From [Pseudopropionibacterium] massiliense (GTDB lineage Bacteria; Actinomycetota; Actinomycetes; Propionibacteriales; Propionibacteriaceae): a stretch of DNA of 64,000 bases. This document shows, piece by piece, positions 8,531 to 18,200 of the stretch (positions within the stretch are counted from its first letter, which is position 1; the number at the start of each line of letters is the position of its first letter). The notes under the pieces were generated by a model. That model was not told where the DNA came from. It saw only the letters and a program-made list of their open reading frames with translations, and searched no databases. A program made the position numbers and the translations under genes. The stretch is from NCBI RefSeq assembly GCF_900607225.1, contig NZ_LR027842.1, positions 646,088 through 710,087 on the forward strand. The letters run 5' to 3'.

Positions 8531-8593
8531 CTTGGTCTCAAGTGGTGGAAGTATACGAACGTCTACTCGCTGTTTCCGCCACTTGAGGCCAAG
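8531..8593. repeat. Long imperfect stem-loop
   Basis: CTTGGTCTCAAGTGGTGGAA (8531-8550) pairs with TTCCGCCACTTGAGGCCAAG (8574-8593) over 20 bp; the only two mismatches become G-U pairs in RNA on the plus strand. The loop is 23 nt. It may be a terminator for the phosphotransferase gene, a small RNA, or a mini transposon end pair. A second small hairpin (CCAGAG-ATG-CTCTGG) sits at 8681-8695. Otherwise 8465-8884 is empty apart from the promoter below. Confidence 0.6.
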
Positions 8594-8849
8594 TCTTGGA
8601 AGCTGACATAATGATAAACTTGTGTCTCGCATGTTCGATTAAACCTGTTTTTCGTCACTGCCCATGAAATGCGCAGCGCTCCAGAGATGCTCTGGCCAGC
8701 GTTCGCAGCTGCGAAGAATAACTCTAGTAGGGGGCAGACGAGGCTAGCCTATTCATAGCAACACCTGTATTCTTGGCCCACTGACATGGAACCCTGGCCG
8801 AGGTGCAGTCCATGATCCGGGGCGCACAGGGCATCAACGCTAGATCCCG

Positions 8850-8858
8850 TGTTATAAT
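8850..8858 (+). promoter_or_regulatory. Extended -10 promoter (TGtTATAAT)
   Basis: A consensus TATAAT at 8853-8858 is preceded by TG at -1 spacing, forming an extended -10. No clear -35 hexamer lies 16-18 bases upstream, as is common for extended -10 promoters. It would start transcription near 8865, about 20 bases before the gene at 8885. Confidence 0.5.
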
Positions 8859-8884
8859 GCGCAAGTCAAGCCAACGCAGGGAGG

Positions 8885-9907
8885 ATGATGCCTGGACAGT
8901 TGCGCGGAGCCACTCACTATGTACTCGTTGCTACGGCGGGGTTCAGCGAACATGCCGACTGGTCGCGGCTTCGGCGTATGGCGGGAGAGACAGGTAGCGC
9001 AGTATCGGCCGTTGTTGTTGATGGAGCGCAGGCAATCACAGTGGTCCCAGCTCAGGAGGCACGGTTGTCGACGCCGCAGATCACGATGCCGAGGCCAACA
9101 CATGAACCCGGGTCAGCGGCGTGGGCCAGCGTCCTCGACGGTCTGTACCATGCCCAAGCTGCTATTCCTAATATCCAGCGCACTGAGGTTCACATCTACG
9201 GAGACGTCTCGACCGGTCGAGCATTCTCTAGCCTCACGAGCAAAGACAAGAGTATCGTCGTTCATACTCATCATAAGCACCCCGATAGTGGGCGCACAGG
9301 ATATCAGTCTCGGGCAACCTCTTCCGCTCGGGCAACGAACTACTTGGTCGGCGCATCCAAACCCAAGGTAACCTCGCGTCCGCCTTCCCGCGTATCGACA
9401 CCGATTACTCCTCCGACACGACCAAGCCTTCCCAGTCCGCCCCCGCCGCCTGCCCCGACTGCCAACCATCCAGGGTACGGACGGACCGTGAAGGAATCTT
9501 TCAAGATATTTGGGGGCATGCTTGGATTGTTTGCTCCTCTGTGGCTCCTCACTCCGGCTGTGGCGTCCTTCGGCCTACTGGTCATCCCTGGCCTCAGAAC
9601 CGCGGTTTTCGCCGCCAGTGAGAACGATGGGAGAACTGCCCGGGATGCTCCCGAAACGCTTTATGGCCATCTTGCCTTTATCTTGGTACTTATTTGCGTT
9701 TTCGTGCTCGTTCTCAATCTGATAATTGGGATTGCCGATGAAAGGTTCGCTTGGCTGCCGTTTCTCTTCACTGTTGGCGGTGTTGTCGGGTTCTTCTGGC
9801 TTGTGACTTCAAAAGGTGGAGAACTCTGGATGTGGGACCTTGCCCCGGCATTTGGTGTAGTAGGATATATGCTCGCTCAGCTATTCACTCGAATGAGCCG
9901 ATCGTGA
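8885..9907 (+). CDS. Unknown protein: soluble N-terminus, Pro-rich linker, membrane C-terminus
   Basis: 340 residues, not recognised. Residues 1-150 look globular (HYVLVATAGFSEHADWSRL, TEVHIYGDVSTGRAF). About 155-200 is a Ser/Thr/Pro-rich linker with PSLPSPPPPPAPT. About 205-335 holds four hydrophobic stretches (LGLFAPLWLLTPAVASFGLL, LAFILVLICVFVLVLNLII, LPFLFTVGGVVGFFWL, PAFGVVGYMLAQLF), so the protein is probably membrane-anchored with the N-terminal domain and linker on one side. Two ATGs (8885, 8888) follow GGGAGG with almost no spacing; the true start is uncertain by a few codons. It has its own promoter, a lower-GC composition, and is followed directly by a repeat and IS debris, so it belongs to the accessory region. 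Confidence 0.65.
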   Translation: MMPGQLRGATHYVLVATAGFSEHADWSRLRRMAGETGSAVSAVVVDGAQAITVVPAQEARLSTPQITMPRPTHEPGSAAWASVLDGLYHAQAAIPNIQRTEVHIYGDVSTGRAFSSLTSKDKSIVVHTHHKHPDSGRTGYQSRATSSARATNYLVGASKPKVTSRPPSRVSTPITPPTRPSLPSPPPPPAPTANHPGYGRTVKESFKIFGGMLGLFAPLWLLTPAVASFGLLVIPGLRTAVFAASENDGRTARDAPETLYGHLAFILVLICVFVLVLNLIIGIADERFAWLPFLFTVGGVVGFFWLVTSKGGELWMWDLAPAFGVVGYMLAQLFTRMSRS

Positions 9908-9913
9908 CTACTA

Positions 9914-9966
9914 AGACTTATTTACAGGATGCCTTCCGACTAGTGAAGCCCTCAGTCAAACCGTGT
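9914..9966 (+). repeat. Direct repeat copy A flanking the phosphorylation-operon segment
   Basis: AGACTTATTTACAGG through CCGTGT matches 19483-19534 at roughly 80% by eye with a one-base gap; shared words are CTTCCGA, TAGTGAAGC and GTCAA. It starts 7 bases after the membrane-protein stop. Unlike the other copies it lacks an obvious inverted right end. The rest of 9908-10109 shows no convincing gene. Confidence 0.6.
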
Positions 9967-10109
9967 CAGTTATCTCATTGAGTAGGTCATTGCTAATCTC
10001 AAGACTTGATGTGTTCATCCGCGCCGAATGTCGCCGCCTCTGCAGCACCTTCGAAATCACAGTGCAGGCCATCATGGGGCTCTTCTTCGCCTATGCTCTA
10101 TGAATAAGC

Positions 10110-10410
10110 GGCTCTTCACAGAAGGCGGTGGGTGGTGGGGCTGGAGTTCGGACGGGCCTGGTGACGTGAGGCGGGCCCTCGGGTTGGCAGGATGAGGGTG
10201 TCTACGCCACATCTGAAAACCCAAGGGCCCTTGTGCGAAACGCTACCCCACCCTGCCTCGATACGTTCTGCCGTCTGGACCGTGAATGGGTTACTCGAAC
10301 ACCTCCGCGGCACAGCCAAAGACTTCCGCAGCATCGTCAACTACACCGCCCGGTGCCTCCCCGACACGGGCGGATTCAAACCCCTGATCCACTCACTTCT
10401 GTGAAGAGCC
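10110..10410 (+). mobile_element. Internally deleted ISL3-type element (301 bp)
   Basis: Perfect 15-bp terminal inverted repeats, GGCTCTTCACAGAAG (10110-10124) and CTTCTGTGAAGAGCC (10396-10410). Inside, 10281-10404 encodes VNGLLEHLRGTAKDFRSIV and TARCLPDTGGFKP, the extreme C-terminus of an ISL3-family transposase (compare LNGRLEHLRGSALGFRNLT in the next element). The remaining transposase is gone, so the element could move only in trans. No matching 8-bp target duplication is visible. Confidence 0.75.
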
Positions 10411-10415
10411 AAACC

Positions 10416-11626
10416 GGATCTTCCCAAACGAGGGTGGTAGGTAGGGGTTCCGGCGTGGCTGCTGGGTGAGGGGTCGAGGCTTCCCGAGGATGGGAACTCT
10501 CACACTACTTATCTGGAAGACCTCGGCGTGTTCAACGCTATCTTCAGCGCGCTTGGTCTGACTATGTTCTGTCGGCTTGATGGGTTCGGGTTGGAGGTGA
10601 CCGGTCAACACGTGACTCCGGGCCGGGCGGTGTTGGAGTGCCGTATCGTCGATGCTGATGACTGGTGTCGGAATTGCGGCGGTCGCGGTCTGGTTCGGGA
10701 CATGGTGTCGTGTGGGACATCGCCAATGAAGCGATCATTGCTGAAGGCAAGCGGGTGTTGATCGATTACCCTGCTCGGTTCGACGGGGTCACCGTGCTGG
10801 GGGTCGATGAGCATTGCTGGCGTCACACCCGCGGCGATGACAAGTTCGTTCGTCACTGTCATCATCGATCTGATTCCCGTAGCTCAAGGCACTGGCCCGG
10901 CACGGCTGCTCGACATGGTCGAGGGCCGCTCGAAACAGGTGTTCAAACGCTGGCTCTCCGCCCGGCCCGCCGCTTGGCGGACCGGGGCCAAGATCGAGGG
11001 CGATGGATGGGTTCACCGGCTTCAAGACCGCCGCCGCCGAAGAGCTCCCTGACCCGGCAGCGGTGGTGGACCCGTTCCACGTCGTGCGGCTCGCCGGCGA
11101 GGCTGTCGACAGATGCCGCCAACGCGTCCAACAAGACACGTGCGGCCACAGGGGCCGCCGCGGTGACCCGCTGTATCAGGCCCGCCGGACCCTACTCACC
11201 GGGGCTGATTTGCTCACCGACAAACAAGCCACCCGACTCGAAGACCTGTTCGCCGGTGATGACCATGTCGAGGTCGAAGCCACCTGGGGCATCTACCAAC
11301 ACCTCGTCCAGGCCTACCGCTGCACCGACCCCGGACTTGGTAGTCACCTCATGGCCAGCGTGATTGAGGTGATCGCCACCGGCGTCCCCGCCCAGCTGAC
11401 TGAACTGGTCCGGCTCGGCCGCACCCTGAAACGCCGCGCCACCGACATCCTCGCGTTCTTCGACCACTCTGGCACCAGCAACGTCCCCACCGAAGCACTC
11501 AACGGCCGCCTCGAACACCTCCGCGGCTCCGCTCTCGGGTTCCGGAACCTGACCCACTACATCGCCCGCTGCCTCCTCGAAACTGGCAGTTTCAGGCCCC
11601 AACTACACCCTCAAATCGGATGAGCC
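10416..11626 (+). mobile_element. Degenerate ISL3-family insertion sequence
   Basis: The left end GGATCTTCCCAAACGAGGGT (from 10416) and the complement of the right end, GGCTCATCCGATTTGAGGGT (ending 11626), form imperfect terminal inverted repeats around a transposase pseudogene. About 1.2 kb, short of the usual 1.4 kb of ISL3 elements because of an internal deletion. It begins 6 bases after the mini-element at 10110-10410. No target duplication seen. Confidence 0.65.
10528..11623 (+). pseudogene. ISL3-family transposase, frameshifted and deleted
   Basis: Reading has to switch frame three times. The first part (10528-10710) gives CRLDGFGLEVTGQHVTPG and the zinc-site start CRNCGGRG. The second (about 10700-10850) gives VTVLGVDEHCWRHTR, the first catalytic Asp region. 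The third (to about 11010) gives VIIDLIPVAQGTGPARLLDM. The fourth (about 11003-11623) gives DPFHVVRLAGEAVDRCRQR and ALNGRLEHLRGSALGFRNLT. The zinc finger and helix-turn-helix section expected between CRNCGGRG and the DDE core is largely missing. This transposase cannot be active as it stands. Confidence 0.8.
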
Positions 11627-11858
11627 CCCCAAAGACCCTGAGCTGTATGGTTTTCTCTTTGCTCAGCGCGTCATTGAGTTCGGTCTTGGTGAGAACTGCG
11701 CAATAGAAGCGCGCCTCGGTCGTCTGGATGGTGAGACGAGTCCTTGGGGTTCCGTCAGCTGGTCAATCACCGCTGCGGTGACGCCAGGCGAAGCGGTTTC
11801 TGCCCCGATCGTCGACACTTGCGTCGAATCTGGTCGGCGGTTGGCACCGACCGCATGA
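11627..11858 (+). pseudogene. Orphan 3' gene fragment cut by the IS
   Basis: Directly after the right IS end the plus strand stays open for about 75 codons to the TGA at 11856-11858 and reads like a protein end (DPELYGFLFAQRVIEFGLGE, then LGRLDGETSPWGSVSWSI). There is no start codon context, so it is probably the tail of a gene interrupted by the element; its 5' part was not found left of 10110. Family unknown. 11859-12137 shows no further gene; a TTGACA at 12046-12051 may be the -35 of the next operon. Confidence 0.35.
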
Positions 11859-12137
11859 TTCAGCTCGAGCGGGGTCCAGCGAACAGCGCAAGCTACAGAT
11901 AGCCCCGTCGCCACGGTGCTCTGGCCATTGCTGTCCAGCCGAGCCCCTTCAAGACCTGTCTAGCCTCGATGACGATGAAGACATAGCGCCCATGGGTTGG
12001 CGCTTGAACATCCTCGTTCACGCACAGTCATCTTCCTGGTTAGGCTTGACATCCGTCAAGTTCACACAGCAGTATTGACGTGCACAGCGCCTGTGGGTGG
12101 CGTGCACGACTGGACCCCAGCAACCGGAGGTAGGCGC

Positions 12138-12872
12138 GTGTCCACTGAGACCCAGCAACTCGAAGCACTTGAGGCGGACGCGAAGTACATCCTCCCCGTG
12201 TACATCGCCGTTGACCACTCTTGGTCGATGTCACCCACCGAGAACAACGCGATCGATGCAGCGAACTCGCTGATCCCGATCATCATTCGAACCTGTGTCA
12301 AGAACCCCTTGGCGGATGCGCGTGCCAGATTCTGCGTTATAGGGTTCAATGATCGTGCGCAAGTAGTCTCGCCGCTTGCGAGAGGCACCAACTTGGCTCA
12401 GCACACGTTCGAGGCCTCAAGCGGTACGAGCTTCTCCGAGGTTTTCAGACTTCTGCGGTCCCAACTCGAGGCAGACTACTCATCGCTGAAGGCCGACGGG
12501 TACAAGGTATACCGACCAGCAGTGTTTCTCATCACAGATGGGGAGCCCCTTGACGACCCCACATCTGCATTCGCAGAGCTGACCAACCCGAGCTTCGATC
12601 GTCGCCCCAACCTTTCCGTGTTCGGCCTTGGGCATAATGTGCCCCGAGAGGTCGTTGAAACATACACTGCTGGCAAGGGGCGCGCTTTCCTCACAGCAGA
12701 TGGGTCGGGTGCTTCAGAGGCCTTCAAAGGATTCATCGAGATTCTGATGCTGAGCATCGTAAACAGCACAGCCAAGGTCAGCAGCGGCGACGCATCCGAG
12801 GCCGACGATGGCTTCAAGTGGGACGACGACGCGATTGCGGACGAAGATTTCCTGCTTGAGATCGAGTCCTAA
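12138..12872 (+). CDS. TerY-like von Willebrand factor A domain protein
   Basis: 244 residues from the GTG at 12138, chosen because GGAGG lies 7 bases upstream and the vWA fold begins soon after; an open frame extends back to 11997 without a ribosome site. LPVYIAVDHSWSMSPTENNA holds the metal-ion-dependent adhesion site D-x-S-x-S, and FLITDGEPLDDPTSAF the second metal-site strand. This is the compact single-domain vWA of the TerY type, which in TerY triads is partnered by a PP2C phosphatase and a protein kinase; both follow here. The C-terminal tail is acidic. First gene of a six-gene plus-strand operon. Likely role: scaffold or switch protein acting with the kinase and phosphatase. Confidence 0.85.
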   Translation: MSTETQQLEALEADAKYILPVYIAVDHSWSMSPTENNAIDAANSLIPIIIRTCVKNPLADARARFCVIGFNDRAQVVSPLARGTNLAQHTFEASSGTSFSEVFRLLRSQLEADYSSLKADGYKVYRPAVFLITDGEPLDDPTSAFAELTNPSFDRRPNLSVFGLGHNVPREVVETYTAGKGRAFLTADGSGASEAFKGFIEILMLSIVNSTAKVSSGDASEADDGFKWDDDAIADEDFLLEIES

Positions 12873-12956
12873 ATTGCCTTGGGGACTCGGATGTTGGGGA
12901 GTCGATCCAACGCCGCCCTTCGAAGAAACGGGTTGGAAAAAATGGAAGGGAGAGCA

Positions 12957-14219
12957 ATGTCGGACAATCCGATCCTCGACTCGGAAACTCCCACTCAGGA
13001 GCGGATCCAAGCTTTTGCGCAGGAATCCCGAGCGAATATTCCAGAACATGTTTTTCGACCGGACAGTCCGAATCAACCGAATTCTTCTCACAAGAAGCCA
13101 CCTTTCGATAAGTTTGATGAGATCCAAAAACCCTTCAACTCCGCTGAACTGGAGGAGGAATCCACAATCCACGCGAGGGCCGAGATAGAGACAGCAGGAG
13201 CCCCGCAGTCTGGGGAAGATGATCCCGAAGCAGTACTACTACCTGTGGACACGCGGGAGAAACTCCGGTGGATGCGGCCTGCGGCCCCAGATGACATCAG
13301 TGTGCAGGAAGGCGTCTATCGCGGCAGGGTGCAGGTAGGCGATGTTGGAGCGATGCTCCGAATCTTGCCTTCGGTTGGGAGCAAACTCGCTGGAGCGTTC
13401 GTTCCGGATTCGATTGTCGACTCTGGCATCGTGAGTGACTCCGTCAGCATCGGGGTAGTCAGCATCAAGGGCGCCAGCCATCACCTGTCCGGCATCCCGC
13501 GCCAGGATGCTTACGCGATCGGCTCTGATGATTCATGGGTAGTGATCGGAATTGCTGACGGTGTCTCCGAGGGGAAGCTCTCCCACGTGGCGGCGTCCGA
13601 AGCCACGCGAGTCGCAGTTACGGAGGCAGTCCGGGCACTCGCTGCCTCGGACCCCGCAGATGTCTCTTGGTCAGAAGTGGGCAGGAAAGTGCGAGAAGCT
13701 ATCCGCACACTCGGCAAGCGCCGAGCGCAGCAGCAAGTCGGACCGGATGACACCGTGCAAGAAATTTCAGATCGTACCATTGCGCGCCTCATGTCTACTA
13801 CTTGCGATCTGCTCATCACCCCCAACGCCCGGAAGGACGACTCGCTGCGAGTATGGCGTGTCCGGATTTCAGGCGATGGAAGCTTGTATGTTCTTGATCC
13901 CGTCCAAGGCTGGGGTCTTCTTGATAGCGGGAAGGACCCTGCATCGAGCACCGTAGACAACTCCGTTAGTGACCCACTACCGATCGGCGGGGAGCACCCT
14001 GACGTCGAAAGTTGGGAACTGCGCCCCGGCCAGGTGATCATTCTCTGCACCGATGGGTTTGGTGATGTGATAGGAGAAGGTGCGCGCCCCGTCGGGCGGT
14101 ACCTCTTCGACGCGTGGCAGCAGCCACTTGACACCACTCAACTTCTCTACACTTCCTCGTTCGTCAACACAAACGCAGACGACGATCGAACCGCCGCAAT
14201 CGTCTGGGCGACAGCATGA
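12957..14219 (+). CDS. PP2C-family protein phosphatase of a TerY-type triad
   Basis: 420 residues from ATG 12957 (GGGAGAG just upstream; the longer frame to 12879 lacks a site). Residues 1-150 are acidic and probably disordered. A PP2C domain covers about 155-420: GVVSIKGASHHLSGIPRQDA, VVIGIADGVSEGKLSHVAA (the DG metal-binding motif), VWRVRISGDGSLYVLD, QVIILCTDGFGDVIGEG (second DG), and NADDDRTAAIVW (third aspartate motif, DDRT). The metal-binding aspartates appear intact, so it is predicted active. The stop overlaps the kinase ATG (ATGA). It presumably reverses phosphorylation by the next gene product. Confidence 0.85.
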   Translation: MSDNPILDSETPTQERIQAFAQESRANIPEHVFRPDSPNQPNSSHKKPPFDKFDEIQKPFNSAELEEESTIHARAEIETAGAPQSGEDDPEAVLLPVDTREKLRWMRPAAPDDISVQEGVYRGRVQVGDVGAMLRILPSVGSKLAGAFVPDSIVDSGIVSDSVSIGVVSIKGASHHLSGIPRQDAYAIGSDDSWVVIGIADGVSEGKLSHVAASEATRVAVTEAVRALAASDPADVSWSEVGRKVREAIRTLGKRRAQQQVGPDDTVQEISDRTIARLMSTTCDLLITPNARKDDSLRVWRVRISGDGSLYVLDPVQGWGLLDSGKDPASSTVDNSVSDPLPIGGEHPDVESWELRPGQVIILCTDGFGDVIGEGARPVGRYLFDAWQQPLDTTQLLYTSSFVNTNADDDRTAAIVWATA

Positions 14220-15232
14220 GCCGCACCCCAGCGGATGTCACCATCCAAAAGTCTGCCCTCGGATCGATGAGAAAACTTGGCCGAGGTGGGCAGGCCACAG
14301 TCTTCAAGCTGGTTTCTCCACCACCCATACCAGGAGCCGAAGGCCAGTACGTCTTCAAGCGATACCACAAGGACATTCTTGATGAATCGGGCTACTCCTT
14401 GGCAACTACGATGCCCCAGCTCATTCTGCACCCGGATTCCATGAGCGCCGAGGATCAGCGCTTCGTCCGTCGCTACACCGTCTGGCCGCAAGGTCTAGTG
14501 GTTGAGAATGGTACTGCTCAAGGTATTCTCATGAAGCTCATCCCAGAGCCATTCTTCTTCGACCTTAAGTTTGGTGGCGTCGGTCCGAGTGAAAGGACTC
14601 TTCTTGAGGTACAGTACCTCATGACGCCCGAGTCCAAGAAGCCTGAGCGTGGAATCCCCGCCGCAACACCCAAGGATCGACTCTACCTGATCTTGGATGT
14701 TCTTAAAATCGTTGACTTCTTGCATAGGAATGGGTTGGTAATCGGCGACTTCAGCCCGAAGAATCTCGTCATTACCAATCCCGCGAAGGGCATCGCCTCC
14801 AGCGGAAGAAAGTTCACACCGAAATTCCTTGATGTGGACGCTTTCCGCTTCACGGGCGGAGTTCCTCCTATCCGGCAAATGCACACGCCGAACTGGTTTC
14901 CACCCGAGGTTCGGGCAGCGGCCATTCTGCGCGACGAACTGATCGCGAAAGGGGCATCCCAGAATGACGTCAGTCGCGCGCGTGCCGCAGCCAACATCCA
15001 GACCACCAAGTCTGACATTTTCAAAATAGGGCTCTTGGCGCTGAGGCTTCTTCACACCCCCCGAGACCCCAACGAAGACGACACTCAGACCGTATATGTA
15101 TCGGCTACGGCTACCTCGAATATAGAGCGACTTGTTAACCCGAGGCGTGCTAGGCTTCTTCGAAGCATGCTTGACGCTGATCCCAACAATCGTCCATCCG
15201 CTCGCGATGTACTTGCGGCGTTCTCCGGATAG
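14216..15232 (+). CDS. Ser/Thr protein kinase of a TerY-type triad
   Basis: 338 residues. The Gly-rich loop is KLGRGGQATVFKL (about 20-33), the ATP lysine is in YVFKRYHKD (about 45), and the catalytic loop is LHRNGLVIGDFSPKNLVI (about 170-187; D and N present although the usual H-R-D is altered to I-G-D). The magnesium loop DFG is replaced by FLDVDAFRF. About 65 residues between the lobes and 30 in the activation region are longer than in Pkn-type kinases, and no transmembrane or PASTA part exists. Translation is coupled to the phosphatase by a 4-base overlap. Family members of TerY triads share this cytosolic, single-domain form. Substrates may be the vWA protein or the FtsK ATPase. Confidence 0.8.
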   Translation: MSRTPADVTIQKSALGSMRKLGRGGQATVFKLVSPPPIPGAEGQYVFKRYHKDILDESGYSLATTMPQLILHPDSMSAEDQRFVRRYTVWPQGLVVENGTAQGILMKLIPEPFFFDLKFGGVGPSERTLLEVQYLMTPESKKPERGIPAATPKDRLYLILDVLKIVDFLHRNGLVIGDFSPKNLVITNPAKGIASSGRKFTPKFLDVDAFRFTGGVPPIRQMHTPNWFPPEVRAAAILRDELIAKGASQNDVSRARAAANIQTTKSDIFKIGLLALRLLHTPRDPNEDDTQTVYVSATATSNIERLVNPRRARLLRSMLDADPNNRPSARDVLAAFSG

Positions 15233-15241
15233 TAGGCACGA

Positions 15242-18200
15242 GTGGCCCTTCCCACATTGGCCTATTGGGTCAAGAAACAAACGCCGGATGACTACATAGC
15301 GGCCATCCGTCGAGGGCTGGTGGGCACAGTAAGTGGCATCGAGGCGCACTTGTCGAAGGTGACAAGACAGCTCGATGCGCGAGCCGATTCGATGGACGCC
15401 ATCATTGCTGAGCGTGATGCCATCTTGCAGGCGTTCGCGTCGAGATGGAGCGGCACAATTCCCCCAGCCCAGCGCTTTTCTTCGGTTTCGCCGCCGTCTG
15501 ACCTAATGCAACGGCTACGGACTGGGCGGATGCCTTGGTTCCAGTCTGGTAAAGAAGCTCTCCGTCAGAGGGAGAGCCAGTGGGTAAGTCAGCGGCTCTT
15601 CGAACTTGAGGGGCTGCTGGTCGATGAGCTACGGTCAGTTGCAGATACTTGGAGCCGGGCTCTGCCTGCCAAGGTCGCTAGTCCGGTTTCTCAGCCACCG
15701 GAGCTCATTGCTGGCATCCAAGACTTCGCACACGATCTGGATCGGGCAAACCCGGGCGAAGGGCCACTCGTAATCCAAGTTGGCGAAGCTGCATGGGCAG
15801 TTGACGTCGTAGTGCCGCACCTAGGAAGCGCGGCAGTGTCGGGTTTGACGACACAGAAGGCAGCGGGGTTGACATCAGCCAGTCCCTTCGCCACGCTGGT
15901 CGACCTAGTCCAAGATGGAGGGCTTGCCACCGATCATCGAACATCAGTGGAGTCCGCGGTCGTACGACTTCTAGCGCTATTGCCTGCTGGGCAGTTGAAG
16001 GTACATCTCTTTGACCCAGTCAAGGTTGGTGCTTCGCTGAAGTTCCTGAGTGATTTGGGTGATGCGACACGTGCAGTCATCGCCGATGTGCGCGTCGTTG
16101 CGGCCGATCTAGAGCCACTTCTCGATGATCTGACGCGCCACGTGGCACGTGTTACGCAGCAGTACCTTGGTTCGCGTCATAGCTCGTTGGAGGAGTACAA
16201 CCGTGCAGCGGGGGAAGTCGCGGAGGCATACCACCTTCTTGTGCTTATGGACTTCCCGACAGGGCGAGTTGACGATGACGTGATGCGCAAGCTCGACACG
16301 CTAGTAAAAGCCGGTCCAACATGTGGGGTGTTCACGCTCATCCTCTCATCGGACCCAAGCAGGTATTCATTCGGCTTGCCTGTGTTGCGCAACGAGGTCT
16401 GGGATGATCCAGCCAAGATGATCCCTAGGATGCGAGGTGTCCTACCAACGCTCCCTAGCGGGTCTAGTCAGGTTACCGTGGACAACATACGGTCGAAGGA
16501 CTGGCGTCGGTACATTTTGCTCAGGCCGATCGTGTTCTGGCGCGGGTCCCCGTGGTCTCCCTCGACTTCGTCGGAAGTGCGGCGCCTAGTTGCTCGCCTA
16601 GACAGAGACGTCTCGGGAGCCAAGCCCCGGAGCATCAGCCCAGCGGCCACAGCAAAACGCCTTCAAGCGATGCCGGGCCGCGGACGTGACGCTAGCCCCG
16701 ACGATCCGTCAACCTGGTGGCGCAAGAGTGCAGCCCAAGGCGTAGAGGCAGCAATCGGTGTGACAGGGGATCGTGACGTCGCTACGGTGGTGTTCGAATC
16801 TGCCGGTAGCGAGCCGGGGCTCATCATCGGCGGCCAGCCAGGTACGGGAAAATCCGTACTACTACATGCGCTGATTTGCGACCTTGTCCGGAACTACTCG
16901 CCACATGACCTCGAACTGTATCTCCTTGATCCAAAACAGGGAGTCGAGTTCAACGTTTACGCGATGGGCAAACTACCCCATGCCAAGGTCATCACCGTCA
17001 ATTCACCGCCCGAGTCGACGATCCTCGTGCTTGAAGACCTGATTGAACAGATTGCTGAGCGTGGTGAGCTGTTCCGCAATACGCGCACACCTAGTGGGGC
17101 CAATCCCGACAAACTCGATGACTATCTATCCGTTCCGGGTGTCCGTCCGCTACCTCGCATTGTCGCGGTTATTGATGAGTTCCAGTTACTCCTTAACACG
17201 GGAAGCGACGATACCTCGATGCGCGCATCAGATCTGCTGGACCGTACGATTCGAGAGGGGCGCGCGTTCGGCGTCCATCTGGTTCTTGCCACCCAGAGCC
17301 TCCAAGGCATTAGGCACCTGCCTGCGGCGGTCACAAACATGATCGGCTCGAAAATCGTGCTACGCGTCAGTGAAGATGACTCGCGCATCTTCTTGGGCCC
17401 ACAAGACCTCGACGCCGCCAGACTAGGCAAAGGTAGTGGAAAAGCTATTCTGAAGCGGCCTGGCATTGATAAGCGAGAAATCCAGGTCACCAACGAAACA
17501 AAGGCCTCAGCTCACAAGACAGTCAAGGCGCTCGCGTTGAAGGCATCTAATCCTCGGCGTCCAAAGGTGCTTGATTTCTCACGGCTGCGGCCTCCGACAA
17601 AGTTGAGTGCGAAGTCTGATGGAGCCAACGGGCTACAGCTGCTGGTTGCGAGGGGGATGGGTGTCTCAGAATCGGTGATGGCTCACCTTCCTCCCAGCGA
17701 TGACGGACATCTCTTGGTCGTTGCGGGATCTGGCCGAGGAGGCGTCTCTTCTCTCAGCATCGGAACTCTATCGGCGATGCTTGCAACCTGTGTAGTAGCG
17801 AAAATTTCCTTCGATGTTGTCGATTTCGGAGACATGCAGACGCCGTTTGACATTGCGTTGGGAAAGATACAGAAGGTGATCGCCAGCCCTCAGCGTAGGT
17901 TCGCACGAAGGAACCTGTTTGAGTCGTATCTCGACGAAGCGCGCATGCTTGCCCAGCAGAGCGGTACAAGGGCATCCACTAGGAGGGTCCTATTCCTGAC
18001 TAACACCCACCGTAGCCGAGACCTAATTGATGGCAGGGATGTTGCATACAAACTGTCAGAACTGCTCGAGGTAGCCGCTACTGGGCGCGTCCATGTCGTG
18101 TTGCACAGTGATACAGGCGCCGCCGCTTCACGCATACTGTCCAAAGCCGACATGTTGTGCCAATTCGGCGCCCGTCTTTTCGCGCGAATGGACGCTGACA

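Noticed and set aside
11663-11914. 83-codon minus-strand frame
   Set aside because: No motif or ribosome site, and the opposite strand reads as a more protein-like truncated gene end.
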